Source: JACPVF01 sp964502095 (GTDB lineage Bacteria; Chloroflexota; Anaerolineae; Anaerolineales; Villigracilaceae). Taken from it: 64,000 nt of DNA. Position numbers and translations under genes: made by a program. The number at the start of each line of letters is the position of its first letter. Positions within the stretch are counted from its first letter, which is position 1. The stretch lies in assembly GCA_964502095.1 (NCBI GenBank), contig CAZCUF010000001.1:186001-250000 (forward strand). The letters are read 5' to 3'. Under the pieces are notes generated by a model. That model ran no database searches. It had not been told where the DNA came from and was given only the letters and a program-made list of their open reading frames with translations. This document shows positions 26,831 to 35,729 of this stretch, in pieces.

Positions 26831-28225
26831 TTAAATCTCCACGCCTTCATGCAGTTCCGGGTAATGGGTTCGGTCGAGCTGGTTTTCCTTGAGTTTTTCC
26901 TGCAGAGCCGCGGCGGGTGTTTCTTCGCCATGCACCAGAAAAATCTGCTTCACCTGATCTTTGACGCCCAACGCGTATTTCATTAGGAGAGTCTGCCCGG
27001 CGTGGCCCGATAATCCGCCAATCGTGGCGATCTCGGCGCGCACATCGTACGGTTCGCCAAAAATACGCACTTGCTTTTCACGATCTGCCAGACGGCGCCC
27101 CAGCGTATCCGGCGCCTGCCACGACACGATGCAGACGGTATTTTTCGGATTCTCGATATTATTCTTCAAATGATGCAGGATGCGCCCGGTCTCTGCCATG
27201 CCCGAAGCCGAGATAATGACCATCGGGTCTTTCCGGTCATTCAACGCTTTGGATTCGTCCACAGAGGTGATGTAAGTCAACATTTTGAAATCCAAAGCGG
27301 GATGCCGGGCTTCCTGTACGAATTGCGCCGTCTCTTTATCGAAACATTCGGGATGCCGTTTGAACACCTGCGAAGCATTGACCGCCAGCGGGCTATCCAC
27401 AAAGACCGGGACGCGCGGCACATCGCCATGGAACATCATCTCGTTCAAATGGAAAACCAATTCCTGCGTCCGCCCGACGGCGAAGGCCGGGATAATCACT
27501 TTGCCGCCGCGGTTGACCGTGCGCAAAACCACCTGGTGAAACTCTTCGAACGAATCCTGCGGATCGCGGTGCGGCTTATCGCCGTAGGTACATTCCATGA
27601 TCATGTAATCCGCAGAATCGGGCAGAATGGGATCGCGCAGTAACGGAAGGTTATAGCGCCCAATGTCGCCCGAAAACCACAGACGAATCTTGCGTCCCTT
27701 TTCTTCGATCTCCAGCGAAACAGCCGCCGATCCCAGAATATGACCGGCTTCCACGAAACGGGCCGTTACACCGGGCGCCGGTTCGAATAGCTGGTTGTAA
27801 TCCTGACCGCGAAAATGTTCAGCGACTTTTTCCGCATCGGCTTGTGTGTAGATCGGTTCCACATAACCGTCGCCGCGGCGGGATTTTTTCTTGTTAACAA
27901 ATTTCGCATCCGATTCCTGAATGTGGCCCGAATCCTGCAACATCACATCAGACAGGTCGCCTGTTGCATGTGTGACGTAGATCGGGCCGTCGAAACCGCG
28001 CCGCACAAGGTTCGGAAGATTCCCGGCATGATCGATGTGCGCGTGCGAAAGAACGACCGCGTCAATCGAGCGCGGTTCGAATGGGAAATTTAAATTCCGG
28101 GCGTAGGCTTCGGCTCGTTTGCCTTGATACAGCCCGCAGTCCAGCAAGAGGCGGGAACCGTTGATCTCCAGCAAATGCTGGCTTCCCGTCACAGTGTGAG
28201 CCGCTCCATGAAACACAATCCGCAT
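26831..28225 (-). CDS. Metallo-beta-lactamase/beta-CASP ribonuclease
   Basis: Protein of 464 residues of the CPSF-like RNA exo/endonuclease family. ATG at 28225 has GGGAG upstream and is preferred to the longer reading. Zinc ligands in SHAHIDHAGN, the beta-CASP part with DSPLAVNAS, SASGMAETGR and the C-terminal HVH-type motif LSGHAGQ are present. It processes or degrades RNA in the cytoplasm. It starts one base after the RNase D stop (TGATATG), so two RNases form one unit. Confidence 0.88.
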   Translation of the reverse strand: MRIVFHGAAHTVTGSQHLLEINGSRLLLDCGLYQGKRAEAYARNLNFPFEPRSIDAVVLSHAHIDHAGNLPNLVRRGFDGPIYVTHATGDLSDVMLQDSGHIQESDAKFVNKKKSRRGDGYVEPIYTQADAEKVAEHFRGQDYNQLFEPAPGVTARFVEAGHILGSAAVSLEIEEKGRKIRLWFSGDIGRYNLPLLRDPILPDSADYMIMECTYGDKPHRDPQDSFEEFHQVVLRTVNRGGKVIIPAFAVGRTQELVFHLNEMMFHGDVPRVPVFVDSPLAVNASQVFKRHPECFDKETAQFVQEARHPALDFKMLTYITSVDESKALNDRKDPMVIISASGMAETGRILHHLKNNIENPKNTVCIVSWQAPDTLGRRLADREKQVRIFGEPYDVRAEIATIGGLSGHAGQTLLMKYALGVKDQVKQIFLVHGEETPAAALQEKLKENQLDRTHYPELHEGVEI

Positions 28226-28226
28226 A

Positions 28227-29354
28227 TCAGCCTCCCAATACTTCCAAAATTTGTGAACCGAATTTTTCATACCGCCACGGCGAGCGAGCCATTAAGGTCT
28301 CCAGATCGCCCGGCGTGCGAGGCGCGCGATCGGCCAAAAGTTGAACGTAAGGCTTCGGCAGGATGATATCCGACTCGACGGCCATTTCCTGCGCGATTTT
28401 CTTGCGCCAATTCTTAAGACGATCGAGGCGCGCTATCACCGCTTCATCCGGACGAGAGAGTCGTTTCCGTTGCACAAGCGGAGCCTCAGCCCCGCGCCGC
28501 GCCGCCGCAAAGATCGCCTCACCCCATAAACGGCTTTGCCGCTCGCTCAAATTCAACTGGGATAAATCGGCTTCCGGCTTTGAAAACAAACGCGCGACGA
28601 GAATGAGTTTATCATCCTCCATTACCTTAAACGGCGGACGATCCATCTGCGCCGCCACTTCTTCGCGCCAGGTCAGCAGTTCTTTCAAGACGGTCAATTC
28701 GCGCAAGTTCAGATCGCGACGGCCGCTGTACCGTTCCCACAGCGCGGCGTTCCATTTGGGCCTGGGTTCTTCGGCGTCGCAAGCGCGTCGAAAATCATCC
28801 AACGCCAAGAACCAGCGCTCCTTCTCGCGCAGTTCCTGTTCCAGAATATCGCGCAGTTCGATCAGGAAATGCGTGTCGAAGCGCGCATAATGGATCAGTT
28901 CGGGCGAAAGCGGCCGCGCGCCCCAATCCGCTTTTTGATGGCGCTTGTTCACCGCAATGCCGAATTTATCGTCGAGCAGTTTATCCAACCCAACTGCAGG
29001 GTAACCGAGGATGCGCGAAGCCTGCATGGTATCGAATAGATTGGCGAACTGAAAGCCATAATCGCGGCGCAGGCAGATCAAGTCATATTCCGCGGCGTGG
29101 AAAATTTTTTCGGTCTTCGGGTTCGCAAATAACGGCGCGAGGGCATCCAACTCATCGAACGCCAGAGGGTCGAGCAGATAATCGGCGGCGGGCGTGGAAA
29201 ACTGTATCAGGCAGACGCGTTCGCGGTATGCATGCAGGCTGTTGGATTCAGTGTCCACCGCCAAACGCGATTCCGCCGACAGCTCCGAGATCATTTGCGC
29301 GAGGGATTGCGAATTATTGACCCACTTCGGCGGCGATAGATAGTCAATGGGCAT
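28227..29354 (-). CDS. rnd: Ribonuclease D
   Basis: Protein of 375 residues, 3'-5' exoribonuclease trimming tRNA and small RNAs. DEDD motifs: LAVDTESNSL, HAAEYDL and HYARFDTHFLIEL. One or two HRDC-like helical domains follow (residues about 210-370). Coupled to the beta-CASP RNase downstream; separated by only 7 bp from the acetyltransferase stop on the same strand. Confidence 0.9.
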   Translation of the reverse strand: MPIDYLSPPKWVNNSQSLAQMISELSAESRLAVDTESNSLHAYRERVCLIQFSTPAADYLLDPLAFDELDALAPLFANPKTEKIFHAAEYDLICLRRDYGFQFANLFDTMQASRILGYPAVGLDKLLDDKFGIAVNKRHQKADWGARPLSPELIHYARFDTHFLIELRDILEQELREKERWFLALDDFRRACDAEEPRPKWNAALWERYSGRRDLNLRELTVLKELLTWREEVAAQMDRPPFKVMEDDKLILVARLFSKPEADLSQLNLSERQSRLWGEAIFAAARRGAEAPLVQRKRLSRPDEAVIARLDRLKNWRKKIAQEMAVESDIILPKPYVQLLADRAPRTPGDLETLMARSPWRYEKFGSQILEVLGG

Positions 29355-29361
29355 GATGAAA

Positions 29362-29841
29362 TTATACTGCCTTCATTTTCAAACTCGAACCCGCGTCGGA
29401 AGAGCGCGGCAAAAGCGGTTTTTCCATCACCATGCCGTCTTCTCCATCGTTGTAATAATTCTTCCATATATCCGCCGTGTGATAGCCCTCCTGCTCGTAC
29501 AACGCAATTGCACTGGAATTGGACAAGCGCACCGTGAGGCGCATGCGCGGTAATTTAATTCTCTCCTCGCAGGCGCGTAATAAGGCGCGACCGATCCCGC
29601 GCCGCTGATGGCTGGGAGCAACGCAAATGGTGGCGATCCAGGCCATGCCTTCGGAAGGACGCGGATCGCCCGCAACGAATCCGATCATCCGTCCATCCAC
29701 TGCGGCTTTCAAACGGACGACATCCGGGAAGGTCAGTATCGCGATCAAATCCAAAAGATTCCAGGCGTCGCGCTCGAAGCACTCGTGCTCCAAACTTCGC
29801 AGTACATTGAGGTCGCGCAGAGAAGCAGGCTGAATATCCAT
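29362..29841 (-). CDS. GNAT acetyltransferase (RimI-like)
   Basis: Protein of 159 residues beginning MDIQPASL. Acetyl-CoA loop VAPSHQRRGIGRALL and NSSAIALYEQEGY fit N-alpha-acetyltransferases such as RimI. The longer in-frame reading runs through the terminator upstream and is rejected. The only ribosome-site-like sequence, GAGAGG 9 nt before ATG, is the 3' arm of that terminator. Leads a small operon with rnd and the beta-CASP RNase. Confidence 0.75.
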   Translation of the reverse strand: MDIQPASLRDLNVLRSLEHECFERDAWNLLDLIAILTFPDVVRLKAAVDGRMIGFVAGDPRPSEGMAWIATICVAPSHQRRGIGRALLRACEERIKLPRMRLTVRLSNSSAIALYEQEGYHTADIWKNYYNDGEDGMVMEKPLLPRSSDAGSSLKMKAV

Positions 29842-29849
29842 AAGAAAAA

Positions 29850-29869
29850 GCCTCTCGTTGCCGAGAGGC
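29850..29869 (-). terminator. Terminator after the slipin gene, doubling as ribosome site
   Basis: Perfect 8-bp stem GCCTCTCG / CGAGAGGC with a 4-nt loop and TTTTTCTT on the minus strand. The 3' arm GAGAGG lies at Shine-Dalgarno distance from the next start codon at 29841. Confidence 0.75.
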
Positions 29870-29890
29870 CTCAATTGTAGTACGGTTTGC

Positions 29891-30802
29891 TTACTTCTTG
29901 CCGCCATCCTTGCCGAGGAAATTATCCAGCATGCTGGTGAATTCCATCGGGAAGATGTACTTGGTGGAGGGGCTGGCGCCAATCTTGTTGAGAGTATCGA
30001 AGTACTGCAGGGTCATGGTCTTCTGGTCAATGGACTGCGCCGCAGAGAAGATTTGCGTGAGCGCCTGCGAGAAACCCTGAGCGCGCAATACCTGGGCCTG
30101 CTGATCGCCTTCCGCCTGCAGAATGGCGGACTGCTTCTGGCCTTCGGCCTTCAAAATGGCGGATTGCTTTTCGCCTTCAGCCACGTTGATAGCCGCTTCG
30201 CGCGTACCGGTCGATTCGGTCACGACGGCGCGGCGGATACGCTCAGCGGACATCTGGCGATTCATCGCTTCTTGAACCTCGCGCGGCGGGATGATCTCGC
30301 GGATTTCCACGTTGGTCACTTTTACACCCCAGCGCTCGGTCACTTCGTCGAGACGGGTGCGGAGCATGGTGTTGATATGTTCGCGCTCGGAAAGAACATC
30401 GTCCAGCGGGATGCCGCCGATGACCGCGCGCAAGGTGGTGGTGGCGATACCGGCCGCGGCCAATTCGAAGTTGCCCACCTGCAGAACCGATTCAGCCGGG
30501 TCGAGCACTTTGTAATACCACAGGAAGTCAATCGAGATGGGCGCGTTATCCTTCGTAATGGAAGTTTGATGCGGCACTTCACGCACCTGCTCGCGCAAAT
30601 CCACCTTGACAGGCCGATCCACACCCGGAATCAGCAGAACCAGGCCCGGCCCTTTCGGTTTATCCAACACGCGGCCGAGGCGGAAGACTACCAGACGTTG
30701 ATATTCCGCCACGACACGAACCGCATTCGCCAAAAATAACAACAGAACAATGACGATTGCGCCGATCAAACAAAGTACCGTCGAACCAATTGCTCCAGTC
30801 AT
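29891..30802 (-). CDS. Slipin / SPFH (band 7) membrane protein
   Basis: Protein of 303 residues: one N-terminal membrane segment (residues 8-27), an SPFH domain (LRAVIGGIPLDDVLSERE, WGVKVTNVEIREI), and a helical region with repeated AEG(E/Q/D)KQSAIL units. It assembles membrane microdomain scaffolds. The neighbouring NfeD gene, 12 bp upstream on the same strand, is its standard partner. Confidence 0.9.
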   Translation of the reverse strand: MTGAIGSTVLCLIGAIVIVLLLFLANAVRVVAEYQRLVVFRLGRVLDKPKGPGLVLLIPGVDRPVKVDLREQVREVPHQTSITKDNAPISIDFLWYYKVLDPAESVLQVGNFELAAAGIATTTLRAVIGGIPLDDVLSEREHINTMLRTRLDEVTERWGVKVTNVEIREIIPPREVQEAMNRQMSAERIRRAVVTESTGTREAAINVAEGEKQSAILKAEGQKQSAILQAEGDQQAQVLRAQGFSQALTQIFSAAQSIDQKTMTLQYFDTLNKIGASPSTKYIFPMEFTSMLDNFLGKDGGKK

Positions 30803-30814
30803 AGACTACTCCTT

Positions 30815-31417
30815 TTATGATTTGGATAAATTCTTTTCAACCAACAAGATGAACCCATCGCGTTTCAGCACTCGAATCTCGCTCCCCGCTTCAATCGGAT
30901 GCGCACTGCGCGCGCTCCACAGCTCACCGCCGATTTGCACCGAGCCTTCCTCGGCAATGACCGTACGCGCTTCACCCACCTGGCCGATCAGGGCGTCCGG
31001 ATCGTGGATGGGGCGCATGTCTGCCGCCTGAATGGTCTTGCGTACCGCGATCCACAAGAAAACGGCCAGCGACAAGGAGACGATCAAAGCCAGAAGCGGA
31101 TTCACAATGGGCCGTCCGCTGTCCGATGCAAAAAGGAAGACCGAACCAACGATCAGCCCAAGGATGGACAGTCCCAACAAAAGCTCGCGCTTTGTTTTCT
31201 GAATGGCCAGGATGAACGGGATCAAACTCAGCCCCAGAACCAGTAACGCCCACCAATTCACGTTAATGTTATAGACGGCATAACCAGCCATCGCCAGGCA
31301 AAAGAAGGTGCTGATCTCCAATATTCCCGTTCCCGGCGTGACGACAGCCAGAAGGCCCAGCACCACACCGCCCACCAAAAACAAGTATGCAATATTCGGA
31401 TCGAGCAGGAAATTCAT
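30815..31417 (-). CDS. NfeD-like membrane protein
   Basis: Protein of 200 residues with four hydrophobic segments in residues 8-125 and a C-terminal OB-fold (LIGQVGEARTVI, VQIGGELWSARS, SEIRVLKRDGFILLVE). Short NfeD form without the ClpP-type protease domain. Works with the slipin downstream in membrane organisation. First gene of that pair. Confidence 0.88.
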   Translation of the reverse strand: MNFLLDPNIAYLFLVGGVVLGLLAVVTPGTGILEISTFFCLAMAGYAVYNINVNWWALLVLGLSLIPFILAIQKTKRELLLGLSILGLIVGSVFLFASDSGRPIVNPLLALIVSLSLAVFLWIAVRKTIQAADMRPIHDPDALIGQVGEARTVIAEEGSVQIGGELWSARSAHPIEAGSEIRVLKRDGFILLVEKNLSKS

Positions 31418-31512
31418 CGCGCCTCCAATTGATTATACAACAAACATACCCTTCACCTATTTATTTACGAATCAACATGACCGAGGTCGCGAAAAATGGC
31501 GAGGCAACCGTT

Positions 31513-31518
31513 TATAAT
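31513..31518 (+). promoter_or_regulatory. Putative -10 box for wecCB
   Basis: TATAAT about 40 bp upstream of the GTG start at 31559; no consensus -35 seen. A ribosome site AAAAGGAG precedes the start. Confidence 0.45.
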
Positions 31519-31558
31519 AAACCCCGCTCAAGGAGCATTTCTCCGAAAAGGAGTTTTT

Positions 31559-32872
31559 GTGAATATTCAGAAAGTTTGCATACTAGGCCTCGGCTACATC
31601 GGCCTGCCGACGGCCTCCACTTTCGCCACGCATGGATTAAAAGTTCATGGTATGGATATCAACCCGCGCGTGATCGAAACCCTCCAAAACGGCAGATTAC
31701 ATATTCATGAGCCGGGCTTGGAACAAGTCGTTGTTCAGGCAATACAATCCGGCAATCTCACGGTTTCATCAGTACCAGAGCCAGCCGATGCGTTCATCAT
31801 CGCGGTGCCCACGCCGTTTTATGAGGGCGAAACCGGGAATTACAACGGCGAAACTTATAAACTGGCCGATATGGGCGCGGTGACATCGGCCGCGCAAACC
31901 ATCCTCCCATATTTGCGAAAAGGGAATCTGGTTGTACTCGAATCAACCTCGCCTCCACGCACGACCGTTGGATTGATCCAGCCCATTTTGGAGACCTCCG
32001 GCCTCAAAGCCGGTTCCGATTTTTTTCTATGTTATTCGCCGGAGCGCGTGCTCCCCGGGCAAATTTTGAAGGAACTGATCGAGAACGCCCGCGTCATCGG
32101 CGGCATAAACCCTGCCTCCGCGCAAGCCGGCGCGGCGTTATATGGCACATTCGTCAAAGGCGAGATCATCCAAACGGATGCGACCACCGCCGAAATGGTC
32201 AAGTTGATGGAGAATACCTACCGCGATATCAGCATCGCGGCGGCCAATGAGTTTGCGCGCCTGGCCGAGTTCTTCGGCGTGGATATTTGGGAGGCGATCC
32301 GTCTCGCCAACCGGCATCCGCGCATCAACATTCTCAATCCCGGCCCGGGTGTGGGCGGACATTGCATCAGCGTCGATCCGTGGTTCTTCGTGGAAGCCGC
32401 GCCCGAACTCACTTCGTTGATTTTAAAAGCCCGCCAGGTGAACGACTCACAGCCGAAATTCGTGGTCGAAAAAATAAGGCAGGTGATTGGCGAACTGAAA
32501 GGTAAAAGAATAGCCGCGCTCGGCCTGGCTTACAAACCGAATGTGGATGATTTGCGCGAGTCGCCTGCGGTGGAGGTGATTCATCTTCTACAGGATGCAA
32601 ACGCGCAAGTACGCGCGTTCGAACCGTTCAAGCCGGAAGCTGGCCTGAAAGGAATTGATTCCGTCCCCAGCCTCGAAGCGGCTCTAAACGACGCCGAAGC
32701 ATTGGTCCTGCTGGTTGGCCATACCGAATTTTGCCAGCTTGATCCGAACAAAATCCGCGAGATGACCTCGGCGCGCATTGCCATTGACGCAGTCGGCGGC
32801 TGGGACGATGCCGCGTGGACAAAGGCAGGCTTCAAGCTTGCACATCTGGGCGTAAATAAGAGCAGGCTATGA
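31559..32872 (+). CDS. wecC: UDP-N-acetyl-D-mannosamine dehydrogenase
   Basis: Protein of 437 residues oxidising UDP-ManNAc to the uronic acid with two NAD. GTG at 31559 follows a strong ribosome site and starts just before the Rossmann motif GLGYIGLP. Catalytic Cys in GPGVGGHCISVD. The longer reading from 31496 crosses the promoter and is rejected. Overlaps wecB by 4 bp. Supplies a precursor for cell-surface polysaccharide. Confidence 0.88.
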   Translation: MNIQKVCILGLGYIGLPTASTFATHGLKVHGMDINPRVIETLQNGRLHIHEPGLEQVVVQAIQSGNLTVSSVPEPADAFIIAVPTPFYEGETGNYNGETYKLADMGAVTSAAQTILPYLRKGNLVVLESTSPPRTTVGLIQPILETSGLKAGSDFFLCYSPERVLPGQILKELIENARVIGGINPASAQAGAALYGTFVKGEIIQTDATTAEMVKLMENTYRDISIAAANEFARLAEFFGVDIWEAIRLANRHPRINILNPGPGVGGHCISVDPWFFVEAAPELTSLILKARQVNDSQPKFVVEKIRQVIGELKGKRIAALGLAYKPNVDDLRESPAVEVIHLLQDANAQVRAFEPFKPEAGLKGIDSVPSLEAALNDAEALVLLVGHTEFCQLDPNKIREMTSARIAIDAVGGWDDAAWTKAGFKLAHLGVNKSRL

Positions 32873-33981
32873 AAGTCCTTTCCGTTTTCGGCACCCGCCC
32901 GGAGGCCGTGAAAATGGCTCCCATCATTCGCCGCCTCGCGCAAACTGCCGATATCGAGTCGCGCGTTTGCGTCACAGCACAGCACCGGCAGATGCTCGAT
33001 CAGGCGTTGGATTTATTCAAGATCAAACCGGATTACGACCTCGATCTCATGCGCGACGACCAGACCATCGCGCAGGTCAGCGCCGCGATCTTTACTCATC
33101 TCGACCCGGTATTCACAGACTTTCAACCGGACTGGGTACTGGTGGTAGGCGACACCACCACCGTGGTCATCACTTCCCTGCTGGCGTTCTATCGCCGCAT
33201 CCGCGTTGGGCATGTGGAGGCGGGATTGCGCACATATGATAAATGGCATCCGTATCCGGAGGAGATCAATCGCCGCTTGGCGACAGTGGTGGCCGATCTG
33301 CACTTCGCGCCCACTGACTGGTCGCGGCAAAACCTTCTGCGCGAGGGCATCCCCGACTCGATCATCAAGGTGACCGGCAACCCGGTCATTGATGCGTTGA
33401 AGATCGTAGCCGAACAACCCGTACCGCAGGAGGTCGAACAATTGCTGGCGCGGTTGCAAATCTCTTCGAGCAGGAAGTTGATTCTCGTCACTGCCCATCG
33501 CCGCGAAAACTTCGGCGAGCCCATCGAAAACATTTGCCGCGCGCTGGGTCAATTGGCCGGGCGCGGCGACGTGGAAATTGTATATCCGGTTCATCTCAAC
33601 CCAAATGTGCGCGAGCCTGTGCATCGTCTGCTGGGCGATACAGCGCATATCACCCTCCTGCCGCCGTTGGATTACCTTCCGCTGGTGCACTTGATGAAGC
33701 GCGCTCATTTGATCCTGACCGACTCGGGCGGAATCCAGGAGGAGGCGCCAACTTTCGGCATCCCTGTATTGGTGCTGAGAAAAGTGACCGAACGGCCGGA
33801 GGGAGTGGAAGCAGGGGCATTAAAACTTATCGGAACAGAGACCAGCCATATCGTCGAGGGCGCGAACCGGCTTTTGGACGACGAATCTGCTTACGCGGCA
33901 ATGGCAAAGGCCGCTAATCCGTTTGGAAACGGACGCGCCGCAGTTCAAATCGTCGAATCGCTGTTGAAATTCAGTCGTTAA
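32869..33981 (+). CDS. wecB: UDP-GlcNAc 2-epimerase
   Basis: Protein of 370 residues interconverting UDP-GlcNAc and UDP-ManNAc, the substrate of the preceding dehydrogenase. Signatures GTRPEAVKMAPI, VTAQHRQML, DTTTV, GHVEAGLRT and DSGGIQEEAP are intact. 4-bp overlap with wecC (ATGA). Confidence 0.93.
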   Translation: MKVLSVFGTRPEAVKMAPIIRRLAQTADIESRVCVTAQHRQMLDQALDLFKIKPDYDLDLMRDDQTIAQVSAAIFTHLDPVFTDFQPDWVLVVGDTTTVVITSLLAFYRRIRVGHVEAGLRTYDKWHPYPEEINRRLATVVADLHFAPTDWSRQNLLREGIPDSIIKVTGNPVIDALKIVAEQPVPQEVEQLLARLQISSSRKLILVTAHRRENFGEPIENICRALGQLAGRGDVEIVYPVHLNPNVREPVHRLLGDTAHITLLPPLDYLPLVHLMKRAHLILTDSGGIQEEAPTFGIPVLVLRKVTERPEGVEAGALKLIGTETSHIVEGANRLLDDESAYAAMAKAANPFGNGRAAVQIVESLLKFSR

Positions 33982-33990
33982 CCCTTTGTA

Positions 33991-34977
33991 ATGTTCCGAA
34001 AGTTCAATCTGGGTATAATGAAAGCGATGCGCGCGCTGAGTTGGCCTTTTGCGTTTTTCACGGCCCTGTGCCTGCTCGCCGTTCAGTGGGTTCCGGTCAA
34101 TGCTCAGGATTCAAATATAGAGTATTTCGACCAGACCGGGCATAACGTACAAGGGGAGTTTCTGCAGTTTTACCGCAAAGCTGCCAATCCAACCCTCGTT
34201 TACGGTTATCCGATCACTGAGGAATTTCAAAGTAAGGACGGCTTACAGGTTCAGTATTTTCAGCGCGCCCGCTTCGAACATCACCCGGAACTGCCTGAAG
34301 GCCAACGCGTGCAATTAACGCCGATCGGCGTTAATTTGTACACGCCCAGCATCCCGCTGACGTTCGATAACCCGTTTGCCTGCCGCGTCTTTTCAGAGAC
34401 GGGTTATTCGGTGTGCTTTACGTTCCTCGAGTTTTTCGACGCCAACGGCGGAGTGACGCAGTTCGGATATCCGGTATCGCCTTTCGAATACAAAGATAAT
34501 GTCATCGTGCAATATTTCCAATACGCGCGCTTCGAATGGCAACCGTGGAATCCGGAAAACCAGCGCGTAGTGTTGACCAGCCTCGGCCGCATCTATTTCG
34601 ACAAGATGAATGAAGACCCCGGCCTGCTACCGCCAGTCAACCCCCTGAATGCCGTTACACAACCGCTTGTGCTGGCCCTGCAAGTGCGGGCGTTCGCGCA
34701 AAAAGCGGTTACCATGGCTGACGATCAGCAAACCATTTTCATCGTAGTCCAGGATCAACGCGGCCAGCCCGTCACTGGGGCGAGTTGCACCACAATCGTC
34801 CGCTGGCCGAACGGTCACAGCGACAGCAATACAGTGCAGATCAATAATACAGGCGTGGCGCTGGTGGGCCTTTCTTTCAGCAACCAGCCACAGGGAAAAT
34901 TGATCTACACGGATGTCTCTTGTTCGTTCGGCGGATTGACCGGATCAACCGCCACATCGTTCCGAATTTGGTATTAA
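33991..34977 (+). CDS. Secreted repeat protein (GYP/VQYFQ repeats)
   Basis: Protein of up to 328 residues. A hydrophobic signal peptide ends near VNAQ. Two related repeats follow, each with F(L/F)xF ... GYP and VQYF(Q)xARFE, a pattern I associate with Anaerolineae surface proteins. The last 100 residues look like an Ig-like beta domain with two Cys. The start is uncertain: ATG 33991, 34018 or 34027. A TATAAT at 34014-34019 predicts transcription from about 34026, which would make ATG 34027 (MRALSWPF) a nearly leaderless start and gives a cleaner signal peptide. Function unknown. Confidence 0.75.
   Translation: MFRKFNLGIMKAMRALSWPFAFFTALCLLAVQWVPVNAQDSNIEYFDQTGHNVQGEFLQFYRKAANPTLVYGYPITEEFQSKDGLQVQYFQRARFEHHPELPEGQRVQLTPIGVNLYTPSIPLTFDNPFACRVFSETGYSVCFTFLEFFDANGGVTQFGYPVSPFEYKDNVIVQYFQYARFEWQPWNPENQRVVLTSLGRIYFDKMNEDPGLLPPVNPLNAVTQPLVLALQVRAFAQKAVTMADDQQTIFIVVQDQRGQPVTGASCTTIVRWPNGHSDSNTVQINNTGVALVGLSFSNQPQGKLIYTDVSCSFGGLTGSTATSFRIWY
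34014..34019 (+). promoter_or_regulatory. -10 box overlapping a candidate start codon
   Basis: TATAAT whose predicted transcription start (about 34026) is one base before ATG 34027, suggesting leaderless translation of the secreted repeat protein. Confidence 0.45.
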
Positions 34978-35654
34978 CCCCACACAGCGCGCAAATCGAA
35001 TACCGGCCCGTCTTTGCAAGCCATTTTCCATTCGTGATGGACGGTCAGCGCGCACGCGCCGCAATCGGCCAGACCTCCGCACGGCATGGGCGCGTCAACG
35101 AGAATTTGCGCTTCGCCCCCCGCCCCAGCCTGTTCACCCAACTCAAGCATTGACTTCACCTCCGCAACCGACCGACGCGGTGCGTCCAGCGCGGTGTAAT
35201 CGGCCCAGGCAAACGCATCTGCCAATACGGCTAACGGTTGTATTTCCACTTCAGGAGGCAGTTCAACGGGCGCGCGCCTGCAAAGCAGTGTTACAGCCGC
35301 GCCTTGTTGCAGAGCAAGGTTCATCAACGGTAATAAGCGCGCGGAGGAATCATCCAACGCGGCCAACGCCACACGCCGCGCCGCCGCGGGAAGTTTAAAG
35401 CCGCGCCCCAAAGCCCCGCGCAGGCGAAGCCGCGTGCCGGGAAGCCATACGGCTGGAAACGGCGGCGCGGCGAGGAATCCGTCAGCGGAGAGACCCGCTT
35501 GAAAAACGGAAACAGGCAAGGGCGAGTCTGATGCGACGCTGGCTTGCAAATATTGCCCGGGCGCGGGAATCAGTTCCGGCGGGCAAACGATGCGCGCCGC
35601 GGCCGATTCCATCTCCCAAAAAATTTCAGCTACCTGGCCCAATCCCTGATGCAT
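34974..35654 (-). CDS. PyrK-like FAD/[2Fe-2S] electron-transfer protein
   Basis: Protein of 226 residues. A ferredoxin-reductase-like FAD domain (PGQYLQASV, ALGRGFKLP) precedes a Cys cluster C-x4-C-x2-C ... C (CGGLADCGAC and MACKDGP), matching the iron-sulphur subunit of dihydroorotate dehydrogenase B. It is shorter than usual (about 250-280) and no pyrD is adjacent, so it may serve another reductase. Its last 4 bp overlap the convergent secreted-protein gene. Confidence 0.7.
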   Translation of the reverse strand: MHQGLGQVAEIFWEMESAAARIVCPPELIPAPGQYLQASVASDSPLPVSVFQAGLSADGFLAAPPFPAVWLPGTRLRLRGALGRGFKLPAAARRVALAALDDSSARLLPLMNLALQQGAAVTLLCRRAPVELPPEVEIQPLAVLADAFAWADYTALDAPRRSVAEVKSMLELGEQAGAGGEAQILVDAPMPCGGLADCGACALTVHHEWKMACKDGPVFDLRAVWG

Positions 35655-35694
35655 GGCCGCATGCTATCACGCTTCGTTACGCAATACAAGCAGT

Positions 35695-35700
35695 TATAAT
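35695..35700 (+). promoter_or_regulatory. -10 box for selD
   Basis: TATAAT 29 bp before the ATG at 35730. No consensus -35. A ribosome site AAAAGGAG follows at 35717-35724. Confidence 0.5.
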
Positions 35701-35729
35701 AACCGGCATCGCACAGCAAAAGGAGCCTC

